Assembly (NCBI GenBank): GCA_038380435.1
Contig: JAWZYU010000018.1
Location: 55,081,751-55,145,750 of the forward strand
DNA from: Ryuthela nishihirai
Lineage: Eukaryota; Arthropoda; Arachnida; Araneae; Heptathelidae
Reading direction: 5' to 3'
DNA: 64,000 nt
Shown piece after piece: positions 55,741-64,000 of this stretch. How positions within the stretch are numbered: position 1 is the first letter of the stretch; each line of letters begins with the position of its first letter. The position numbers were made by a program, and so were the translations under genes. The notes under the pieces were generated by a model. That model saw nothing but the letters and a program-made list of their open reading frames with translations. It made no database searches and was not told the origin of the DNA.

Positions 55741-56205
55741 CCAACGAGTTTTAGGTCTTTTCGTAGCAATAGTTCAACATACTAAAATGGGTCTTCAAAA
55801 TACCAAACAAAATTGCCGTAACGAAATAGAGAATTATCACATTATGTCAATGAGAATCTATTTTCAAAGCTTTATAGTTTCTAAAATATGTATTTAATAG
55901 AAAATTGTGACTGTTTATAAATTAAAGATCATAATCAAATCTATTTACATCTCGATTTTCAATAATATTAGTTCATTATTTAAAGAGGCACGGAAGCTAG
56001 AATGTTTAACAATAAAAATCATTAATGATTGTCTAATAATGCAATGATCATTGCGCAACTTTTAAAATGAATATTTTATTAAATTGTTCCAAACAATATT
56101 TGTTAAGTTTTAATTAATTTCTGAGGTAAATTCTTCTAACACATATTTAACCTTTAGAAGTCTTAAATTATTTTCTCTAGAGTTTTTCTGTTAAACGTGA
56201 AAATA

Positions 56206-56835
56206 TTTACCGTAAATACAAATTGTGAATTCTAAATTAATCTGTAATTGTTGTCAAAGGTACTGTTTTCTGTAAACTCAATACGTGCAATTTACATGCC
56301 CGATTGAAAAGTATGAGCTACAGAAAACTGGAAAAGAATTTGCTTCCACCCACGGACAAATAGAGCTATGAAAGTTTACAGCAGTTTTTTTTTTTGAAAC
56401 ATAAAAGACAACTCAAGAGTTAAGCATTACTCCTAGTTTATAGGAACTTCCTCATACAAACAGATGTCCTACCAAGACCAAAATCACTGCTAACCACTAC
56501 CTCAGTCGGAGTTCATAGAAACAGATAATTGCCGTCCCAGTTGGTTACTAACTATTATGCATTGATACTATTGATCGCTTATATAGTATGAATAGAATTC
56601 GGTATATCATATATTTTAAAGTATATCTAATTATTATTTCTTTTTCTGACTTAACTGTTAGTCGGTACTTACCATAAAATTTAATAAGGAACAGTTATTT
56701 CATTTCATAAATTGAAAGCATATGGTCCTTTGTCTTCCATTTTTAGCTTTTTGTTCTCTTTTTTCCTCCATTTCTAGCGTTTTTGTCTTCCTTTTAGAAC
56801 ACTGGCATCTGTTAACCCTACGGTAATACCGACAA
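56206..56835. other. Unassigned AT-rich DNA
   Basis: No supported feature between the inverted duplication and the long-TIR element. Confidence 0.5.
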
Positions 56836-57372
56836 TAGGGTGGGCCGAAAAAATTCAAAATTTTTTTTCAAGTCGTAATACCGCGGAAAAGTTGCGAATT
56901 GGGGAGACTAAAAAGGGGTTAAAAAGAAATAAAATCGGTTTATATCTTCCGTCGCGCATGTGCTCTAAAGTTTGCCGAAATTTGGAAAAATTCACATTTT
57001 TACGATAATTTTTAACATTTTTAAATTAGCCTCTTCCCGAATGTAATAGCTCAAATTCTTATGTATTAGAACCACAGAAAATAATGTTTAAATATTATTT
57101 AAATCCATCAACATCTTCCGGTCGCGCATTGCCTTCAAAATTAATGAAATTTTGAAAAACATTTACAAATAAAGGTTAGATCAGTTCAAGGAAAAAAAAC
57201 ACTAACAACTTACATGTTCTTTATATTTGTTCTTTATTGAATACAAGTTTAAATGTTTAAAAACAAATTATTTTAGACCATTAGTAATATTTATAAACAG
57301 ATTTTTTTATTGAAAAAACTAAGTTTTTGTATGAAGAGTCGTAAGTCCAAGAAACTCATGTTGAACAATTGA

Positions 57373-58695
57373 ACATCTCCGTTTTCACTCATTCTTAGCT
57401 GAAGGTACTTTGAAATCTGATTTATGGGCGAAGTTAGGCATGGTTGACCTTGACAGCAGAGTCGTTCTGATAAAACCATCCCTAGATTCAGCTCCGCAAA
57501 CTTTTCCTGAGGCTTCTGTCACGAGTTTCACACATCGTTCAACTGCCTGTGTGTGAACTGGGAATGTATTGAATGTTATATCCCAATCAGGGACTGAGTC
57601 ACTTTGAATATGTGATTTAATCTCATATTCAATCTGAATACGAGATTAAATCACATATTCAGATTTTAATGATGGGGGAGAATATAAATCACAATCCATC
57701 CAGTTAATTATTTCCGAGTAGTCTTAAGCCTTGCAATTGAGTTTTGGCGGCATGAATGTTCTGATAGTTGTTCTCTTTTGATCTAACTGTCTCGCCTTTA
57801 GAAGTCGTCGAAGTCAGAGCTCTCTTATGTGTTTTGTATTATCTTGTGTCATGGCTAACATTAAATGTTCTGGATGAGCGAAAAAGCCATTTCGTTCGAT
57901 CACAGGGTCGACAATATTAAGTAAATCTTCAGGCAGGTACCTTGAAGATTGTATTGATTGGTACACAAGTTTTGGTCCCTCTGTAAAGTATTTACTTGTT
58001 TTAATACTAAACCACATTAGCATGTATGACTTCAAAATAAATATAACTATTTCTTGAAGTTCAGGTGTGGGACTTTCTTCACTTAAGTACAATCTGAGAG
58101 TTCGATTTGCTGTTGTCAACCACCTCGAGTGTGACAAGGGACCAGGATCTCGTACAGCTAAATCCTCTTTACAGTTTCCCGACTTTATTGCCATGGAAAT
58201 ATCGAGTAGATATTGCTGATCCTTACTTAGTATACTTCTGTCCATTGTGGGGATCTGACAGCCAATACTCTTGAAGCCACCAATCATTAGACGTTTTTCG
58301 CAGCCACTTAGCTTTTCACCGATTGGCACTCTCAGAGATTTCGGACACGTTGATTTACCGTCTAGATATTGAAACAGATGCCGGAATGGTAGTTCATTGA
58401 AATGGAGAAGGCAAACTGCCCATTGTAATGGTTTCCCCAAATGTATTTCGATTCGGCGAATCAGACCGTTTTTCCAACCTGTATTAACAGCAGTGCCATC
58501 ACATCCTATGACAACTAATTTTTCAAGAGAAATACCACGACCAGACAGATAAGAAATAATAGGAGTGACAATATCTTCAGAACTTCCAGAAGTTGGAGTA
58601 ACATGGCCGATGTAGACTGAACCAGGTTCTTGAATTAGCGAGTAATGCTCTTCCTTTTTTACTCTACGGAACCTTTTCGAATGAGTTAGACTCAC
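57373..58695 (-). pseudogene. RNase H-fold-like transposase pseudogene of the long-TIR element
   Basis: The open frame 58695-57814 (293 codons) begins exactly at the inner edge of the right inverted repeat, with no ATG there, so its N-terminus is probably cut off. Motifs: KLVVIGCDGTAVNTGW (Asp66), LQWAVCLLHFNELPFRHLF with a CxxH pair (Cys95, His98), and LSHSRWLTTANR (188-198). The acidic-strand, then CxxH, then RW order recalls hAT and related cut-and-paste transposases. A TGA at 57814-57816 ends the frame, but the same frame continues with IRTFMPPKLNCKA, a second stop, and after a repeat-disturbed stretch PDWDITFNTFPVHTQAVERC then VKLVTEASGKVCGAESRDGF to about 57373. So the original protein was at least about 440 residues. 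I recognise the family as widespread in arthropods and cnidarians but cannot name its superfamily. Confidence 0.75.
57605..57661. repeat. 27-bp inverted repeat inside the transposase relic
   Basis: 57605-57631 and 57635-57661 are reverse complements with one mismatch, separated by ATC. The unit TGAATATGTGATTTAATCTC is doubled in inverted form and brings one of the stop codons into the coding frame. Confidence 0.95.
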
Positions 58696-59111
58696 TTGTA
58701 TTCAATAAAGAACAAGTATAAAGAACATGTAAGTTGTTAGTGTTTTTTTTCCTTGAATTGTGATTTACCTTTATTTGTAAATTTTTTTTCAAAATTTCAT
58801 TAACTTTGAAGGCAATGCGCGACCCTTAAGATGTTGATGGATTTAAACAATATTTAAACATTATTTTCTGTGGTTCTAATACATAAGAATTTGAGCTATT
58901 ACATTCGGGAAGAGGCTAATTTAAAAATGTTAAAAATTATCGTAAAAATGTGAATTTTTCCAAATTTCGGCAAATTTAGAGCACATGCGCGACCGGAAGA
59001 TATAAACCGATTTTATTTCTTTTTTTACCCCTTTTTAGTCTCCCCAATTCGCAACTTTTCCGCGGTATTACGACTCGAAAAATAAAATTTGAATTCTTTC
59101 GGCCCACCCTA

Positions 59112-59332
59112 AACGACAAACGTATTACATTTAAATATGTGCTTTACGTGATTGCTGATAAAACGTTTGCTTGCTTGAAAAGCGTTTGAGTAACCATAAC
59201 AGCCCGTGACTATCAAAACTATGATCAATCTTCGAAAATTCCGTTTCATATCCTTTCCATAATACACTACCGAATTTTGAGAGTTTTTTGTCTATTCTGA
59301 AGAATACAGTTCCCTTTTGACCTAGTGATACA
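59112..59332. other. Short unassigned stretch
   Basis: No supported feature; it leads into a headless SINE. Confidence 0.5.
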
Positions 59333-59613
59333 GTAAGTAGGGAACACCTATGGGTTTGGAAAGGCCATCGTCTGTTCGGATGCGAAGTTAAGACAAGGTC
59401 CCGTGTGCGGGATAGACATACCATGTGCATATTAAAGAACACGCTAGATGGCCTTGACGGGAGGCTATCTGTCTCCCAACTGCTGTTTCAATGGGTAAAC
59501 TTCTCCAATCTACTCTGAGCCTTCGGGGTTCTTGTGACCTGGTCATTTAGTCTATTTTGTGCAAAAAAGTGCCGCTCATAGAGGCCAGAAGTAAAACAAC
59601 CCAACCAACCCAC
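59333..59613 (+). mobile_element. Family 1 SINE lacking the tRNA head
   Basis: AGTAAGTAGGGAACACCTAT, GGTTTGGAAAGGCCATCG, GCGAAGTTAAGACAAGG, GGGATAGACATACCATGTGC, GAACACGCTAGATGGCC, CTTCGGGGTTCTTGTGACC and GTGCCGCTCATAGAGG follow the family body. It ends with AAAACAACCCAACCAACCC, the clearest AACC-type tail in the window. The 5' truncation removes the promoter. Confidence 0.88.
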
Positions 59614-59895
59614 CTAGTAGTGAGTTTCGCAACTAACGTTTTTCGTGTGTAATTCCCTTCCTTATGTACTTCTACAATTTCCAAATTTTAAAGCTGACCG
59701 ATTAATGATTTTCACTAGAGAGAGTTTGGGGTTGGTAAACTTTAATTATACACACCCAGTACTATATATACTATAGTTTTTCTTTTGTTAGTAATACCAT
59801 GAGACATTTGGTAAAACCATAGCAACAATTCCACATTCTTTGAATTTTTTTAATGCTTTTGTGATAACGAGTGCTTTGCCCAGCAAGTTGTTTGC

Positions 59896-60250
59896 TTTCC
59901 ATTTATACCCACTAGACTGGAATGGTTTATGGCTTTGAGTTTGATTATGGATCCCGGACGTGCTGCACTAGTGGACCTCTGTTGAGGGAAAATCTGCCGC
60001 TGTGTTTTCTATTTGCCTGTGGGTTGCCAGCTGTAGGTGAATAGAGGCACAGGATACCTTATATGAGCTGGTGGATAATCCTGATCACAAGCCATCGCAG
60101 GTACCAAAATTCTCACTTTGCTAGTTGGGCAACGCCAATCCTAATCTGAGTAATGTGTCTCAGACAGGTCATCTGCTTTTTGAAAAGGTCCATTTGAAAA
60201 GGTGATGTCTGAAGTTCTTACCAGCGCTTTAGCGGTGAGGAAACAGGTCT
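59896..60250 (+). mobile_element. RTE-like LINE, copy D, 5' leader part
   Basis: Sequence from CATTTATACCCACTAGACTG onward follows the leader of copies A and C: TTTGATTATGGATCC, CTGCACTAGTGGACCTCTG, TGTGTTTTCTATTTGCCTGT, GAGCTGGTGGATAATCCTGA and AGCGCTTTAGCGGTGAGGAA. It breaks off at AGGTCT (60250), where LINE E begins. The matching continuation resumes at 62887. Confidence 0.9.
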
Positions 60251-62886
60251 AAAATCTTAAAAAACATTCCTCATTCTTCACTTATAAAATTACTACAAAT
60301 ATTCAATCAAATTTGGACTTCAGGTAAAATTCCAGATCAATGATTAGATAATCACCTAATTTTTATACATAAACAAAATAAAAATATTTATGATTTCCAT
60401 TCTTACAGACCTATATGTTTATCATCAAATGTTTTAAAACTTTTTGAAAGACTAGTAAATTCCAGACTCACCTGGCATATAGAACATTTTAACACCTTAA
60501 ATGAACATTTTTATGGCTATAGATCATGCAGATTAACAAAAGATCTGATTTTACATTTTGTAACTGACATTGAACTTGCTTTTCGTAAAAAACAATATTT
60601 GTAGCTATTATTATAGATATTTAAAATGCATTTCATTCTGTCAACCATACATACAGCTTTACTTCATAAAATCAAAAACATAAATATTTCAGGTAACTTA
60701 TACAAAACCTTATTCAATATTATTACCAAAAAATATTTTAAGTCAAAATAAATAATACCTCCTTTTCTAAAGAATATCCTTTTACCACAGGAATTGTACA
60801 AGGAGACATACTTTCACCTAATTTATTTAATATATTTCTCTCTGATCTTCCTAACACTCACCCTGATAACATAAACTATGGCATATATGCAGATAACATC
60901 ATACTGTGGAAACAACATGATAATCCTTATGTTATAGAACATTTTCTTCAATTATCCCTTAATCAACTACATGATTTTTGTCAAAAATGGAATTTAACTA
61001 TATCTATTGAAAAAACATCCATACTTTATTTTCACAAATCTAAAAAACTACCTAATGACTTTAAACTTCAAATAAATAAATGTAATCTCAAAATTGTTAA
61101 AGATGCCAAATTTTTAGGATTACACTTTGACAGCAAACTACTATGGAAATTTCGTGTTAATAATGTTATTAATATTGGTAACAAATTATTTAATTTTTTA
61201 AAATATTAAGGAGGAGGTAAATGGGGCTGCAATACTCAAAATATTGTACTCTTATATAAAAATATAATTGCTCCTAAATTTCAATATGGAACTGAATTTC
61301 TAAATAACTTGTCTATCTCTAGAGCAAAATCATTAGAATCACTACAAACTAAAATTATCAGATACTCCCTAGGTTTACCCAGGGGAAGCAAAAATATTGA
61401 CCTTTATGCAGAAACATCAATACCTCCTATCTTCATAAATGAAAATAATTTACTTTCTAACTTAATTTATAGAATTTTCTCTAAAAACACATCACATCCC
61501 ATCTTATCCAAAATCCTCTCTGGCATTGAATACACTATCATTAATAGCATAAACCAAACAAATCAACTGCAGGTCATCCTCAACAAATTAAGTGGTGATC
61601 TTCCCCCTAAATTTCCAATCTGGCTTAGCAGTCCAACCATTTTGTATAATGACATTCCAAGAATCCATAGCAAAAAAAAAATTAGATGCCTGTTCTCTTA
61701 ATATAATTACCAATTTATACATATCAAATCACTATAAGAATTGCATAAAAATATACACAGATGGATCCCACAGTGATGATTTACTTTCCACATCTGGTGC
61801 ATTTGTATGTTCAGAACAAAATAAATCTTTCATAATTAAATTCAACAACCCAGCTCCTATAAATTTAGCAGAAATTACTGCAATTATTTTTGCTGTTGAC
61901 TGGTCATTAAAATTTACCAATTCCTCAATTTTAATCTTTTCTGACTGCAAATCTACTATTAATCTTTATATCAAAATCCATATAAATCAAATTTTCCTAT
62001 ATACATCACTGATGCTCTTTCTGTAACTTTTAAACACATTTCTCAAAACAATTACATATGCATTCAGTGGATCCTTTCTCACGTAGGGATCACTGAAAAT
62101 GAAAAGGTAGACTCTCTTGCTAAAAAAACACTGATTGATAAACCCTGTACCATTCTTTATTTTTCTTCATAAAAATCAGAACAAAAAATATTACTAAATG
62201 AAATCCAAACTTATTTTGAAACCAATGCTGTTAATTCACATAGATGCTTAATTGACACACAGATACGTCAATTTAAAAATTATGGTTTTTCTAAAAAAGA
62301 AATTAATTTCATCTCAAAACTAAAAACAAATAAAGCTTTAACTAATACTACATTATTTCAATTTAAACTGAAAGATTTTTCCAATTGTCCAAACTGCTTA
62401 ACTCCCCAAACTTTATCCCTTATTATTTTTAACTACAATCTCTATAACTTACAAAGACAAAATTATTACAACAAACTTAATAAATTTAATATTTTTTCCT
62501 ACTCTTTCCCAAATATCCTTCACCATAATAACAAAAAAAAAACTCATCTTATATAGATTCATAACAGATTTTTTCAAAGACTGTTCATTACTGGATACCA
62601 TCTAACATACCTTAACAAACTTCATTCTTTCTTCTCCTAACAACATAAACAACATGAAAACTAGACAATCAATATTTATTTCTTTTCTTTTTTTTTCTCA
62701 TATACAACATGAAAATTATACAACATTTTTACTTTCATAATACCACAACATGAAGATTATACTACAAAATTACAATTACTTTAGTATCATATTTTTTATT
62801 TACTCTCCTACTATGATCTGAATGTGTTAGAACAATCTCTTTTTGTTCTAGAACTTTCAATTTTGAGGGACGTGTGATGATGATGA
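60251..62886 (+). mobile_element. LINE E with reverse transcriptase and RNase H (I/Jockey-like), inserted into LINE D
   Basis: It is very AT-rich. Pieces of reverse transcriptase: YRPICLSSNVLKLFERLVNS (about 60404), IIIDI..NAFHSVNH (about 60608), TGIVQGDILSPNLFNIFLSD (about 60789) and GIYADNIILW (about 60881). The catalytic YADD reads YADN in that last piece. A coding block at 61309-61701 follows. RNase H appears as KIYTDGSHSDDL (about 61748), NLAEITAIIFAVDWSL, IFSDCKST and WILSHVGITENEKVDSLAKK (about 62070). A Cys/His cluster, NCPNCLTP, lies near 62390. It is 5'-truncated (no endonuclease seen) with several stops. The end is a TGATGATGATGA run directly before LINE D resumes. The clade (I/Jockey/R1 group) is inferred from the RNase H and C-terminal cluster. 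Confidence 0.88.
61592..62160 (+). pseudogene. RNase H domain of LINE E
   Basis: The open frame 61592-62026 includes KIYTDGSHSDDLLSTSGAFV (first catalytic Asp), AEITAIIFAVDWSL (Glu) and ILIFSDCKST (Asp). After a frame change, QWILSHVGITENEKVDSLAK supplies the His and final Asp region. The four usual catalytic positions therefore appear present in DNA but split between frames. This domain degrades RNA in RNA-DNA hybrids during retrotransposition. The upstream frame 61309-61701 overlaps it in another phase and is the preceding linker. Confidence 0.82.
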
Positions 62887-63260
62887 TTGCCCCATGCCTG
62901 CAATTAGGGAGCTGTTTGATATTGTTAGCCTCTCTCAATAAAACTACTGTAGTTTCTTTGAAAATCCTACTAATCATTTTCTCTCTGCAAATACATCGAA
63001 TGTGAAGGCGTTACATAGAGATTATTCTCTTGACGTCCTCACCCAGAAATTCCAGCGTTATAACCTAGGTATTCTAGGGTGGCAAGAAGCCAGATGCACA
63101 GTAAAGTTGGGATGTTTAAAAAATAACTCTCAATTTCTCTTTTCAGGGAAGAAGGTTGGAAAGCATCTCCAAGGTGCAGGTTTGCTTCTATATGAAAACT
63201 GCATAAATCCCATGGAATGGATGCAATCACCACTGAAATACTTAGAGCTGGCGGCATTTG
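62887..63260 (+). mobile_element. LINE D continuation: endonuclease start, then internal deletion
   Basis: TTGCCCCATGCCTGCAATTA, TGTTTGATATTGTTAG and TTATTCTCTTGACGTCCTCA match A and C. Read in pieces: DYSLDVLTQKFQRYNLGILG and WQEARCTVK, where the usual QETRW has lost its Thr. At about 63197, within the segment before the usual LLSRH, it jumps to GAAAACTGCATAAATCCCAT..CCACTGAAATACTTAGAGC, which belongs over 1 kb downstream in the element (KSPGVDEITTEMLRAG). So this copy is internally deleted. Confidence 0.82.
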
Positions 63261-63655
63261 TGTTGTCACACGGCGCATTGCGTATACTCCAGTCGCCATC
63301 GATGCTTCCATTATTTTGATAAACCCTTGTAGAATACCGGCATTAATGTTGCCATATATCCAGGCGCAGACTAATAAGGGGAGCTGAACGTTGTTGCTTT
63401 CCTGACTCTTAGTGTCTCGGGGCTCTGGGACCTCCTAGGAGCAGGAGTTAATAATAATAAGTGTTATTTTTCAGAAATCTCACAGAATTGGGTAAAATCT
63501 ATTTTAGGCTTCACACACGATATCTTCAAAGAATAATTATATAAATCTTGAAAAAGAAACCGGATTTTTCTTTTGCAGGCCACCCCCCCCCCCCCTGCCA
63601 TATCTGCGTCCCTGAACAAAAGTGTCTGTCCTCACCTACCTATATCAGATTCTGA
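63261..63655. other. Unassigned stretch within or next to LINE D
   Basis: 63261-63300 still resembles RT-region DNA, with a CTGGCGGCATT..TGTCACACGGC fragment. The rest, including a C-run at 63583-63596, matches nothing I recognise. Confidence 0.45.
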
Positions 63656-64000
63656 AGTCGTTTGGCTGTCGCTAAATGAAAACTGCATAAATCCCCTGGG
63701 ATAGATGAAATCACCACTGAAATGCTTAGAGCTGGCGACATTGCACTGAAATGCTTAGAGCTGGTGTCACACGGCTGTCTGAAATTATAAATCTTTTTTA
63801 TGATACAGGCGTTATTCCTAAGGATTTTACTAGAGCTATTATTCACTCTGTTTTTAAAAATAGTGATCGTAGTTCTTGTGATAATTATAGGGGAATTAAT
63901 TTACCTTCCATTCCAGGTAAAGGTCATTGCATGATTATACTTAATAAGATTTAATAATTTGGTTGATGGACAACTGCGTGATGAACAGTGCAGATTCAGA
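63656..64000 (+). mobile_element. RTE-like LINE reverse transcriptase fragment, runs off the window
   Basis: GAAGTCGTTTGGCTGTCGCT, ATAAATCCCCTGGGATAGAT, GAAATGCTTAGAGCTGG (twice: a short tandem duplication at about 63716-63764), ATTCCTAAGGATTTTACTAG and GATCGTAGTTCTTGTGATAA align to copy C 53336-53665. The protein pieces read IPKDFTRAII and SSCDNYRGINLPSIPGK. It continues past 64000 with GATGAACAGTGCAGATTCAG. It may be the 3' remainder of LINE D or a separate copy. Confidence 0.85.

Larger units (their letters stand above)
51050..56205. repeat. Old inverted duplication; left arm split by LINE C, SINE pair at the centre
   Basis: 51050-51277 plus 54868-55394 (left arm) is mirrored by 55440-56205 (right arm). 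Matching landmarks on the left include TAATTTAAGACTTTAAGAGG, GCAATCATTAATGATTTTT, CTAGCTTCCGTGC, AAATCGAGATTTAAATAG, GATTTGATTATGATCTTTA, TTTTCTATTAAATGCATATT, CATTGACATAATATGG and AAAACTCATTAGAGC, then the SINE. Their near reverse complements lie in reverse order on the right. The arms are clearly diverged, so the duplication is old. LINE C entered the left arm later, because the arm resumes across it. Confidence 0.9.
56838..59109 (-). mobile_element. DNA transposon with about 410-bp terminal inverted repeats, superfamily uncertain
   Basis: The outer ends are GGGTGGGCCGAAAAAATTCA and its mirror TGAATTCTTTCGGCCCACCC, each bordered by TA (56836-56837 and 59110-59111). The inverted repeats run 56838-57248 and 58694-59109 and align through almost all their length. 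Each arm contains two copies of a motif like ATCTTCCGGTCGCGCAT (about 56943 and 57112 on the left; mirrored at about 58813 and 58985 on the right), which could be transposase-binding sites. The 1.44-kb centre encodes a broken protein on the minus strand. The protein is not of Tc1/mariner type despite the TA flanks, so the TA may be chance. Confidence 0.9.

Noticed and set aside
61200..61215. Shine-Dalgarno-like AAGGAGGAGG before a coding block
   Set aside because: The locus is a eukaryotic LINE relic; the purine run is coincidental.

Overview
This window is AT-rich eukaryotic (metazoan) DNA with no recognisable host gene, no credible functional tRNA or rRNA gene, and no bacterial operon structure. 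Almost everything that can be identified is a transposable element or a relic of one. The mix suggests an arthropod, most likely a spider or other chelicerate: Tc1/mariner transposases of arthropod type, RTE-like LINEs, tRNA-derived SINEs and hAT-like MITEs. The host assignment is inference from repeat families, not from a host gene.

Layout. 1-2.4 kb and 18.8-21.2 kb are two near-identical direct copies of a 2.4 kb non-coding unit. 2.5-18.8 kb holds SINE copies, LINE relics, a Tc1 relic, a strikingly regular double hairpin (11.79-11.94 kb), an isolated CpG-rich block (14.2-14.5 kb) and a tandemly duplicated hairpin MITE (17.1-17.3 kb). 21-37 kb is mostly old, unassignable AT-rich DNA with scattered Tc1, hAT-MITE, SINE and gag-like relics, including a perfect 66-bp inverted repeat at 35.4-35.8 kb.

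37.7-44.1 kb carries two RTE-like LINEs facing each other: A on plus, B on minus. 45.3-46.8 kb is a mariner-superfamily element with about 85-bp terminal repeats, TA target duplications and a DD41D-spaced broken transposase. 47.1-48.5 kb is a Tc1-like copy. 48.7-49.8 kb is an inverted repeat with a tRNA-like sequence in each arm. 50.2-50.7 kb is a hAT-type MITE with a perfect 8-bp target duplication. 51.28-54.86 kb is the best LINE copy (C), complete from 5' end to (GAT)n tail; it sits inside one arm of an older inverted duplication (about 51.05-56.2 kb) whose centre is two opposed SINEs.

56.84-59.11 kb is the most unusual element: two inverted repeats of about 410 bp around a broken gene for an RNase H-fold-like (hAT-reminiscent) protein I cannot place in a named superfamily. 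59.9-64 kb is another RTE-like LINE (D) split exactly by a second LINE (E), which has an RNase H domain.

Nothing here works together as a pathway. The window records nested insertions, inversions and duplications. All coding frames seen are interrupted, so none of these copies is expected to be autonomous now.
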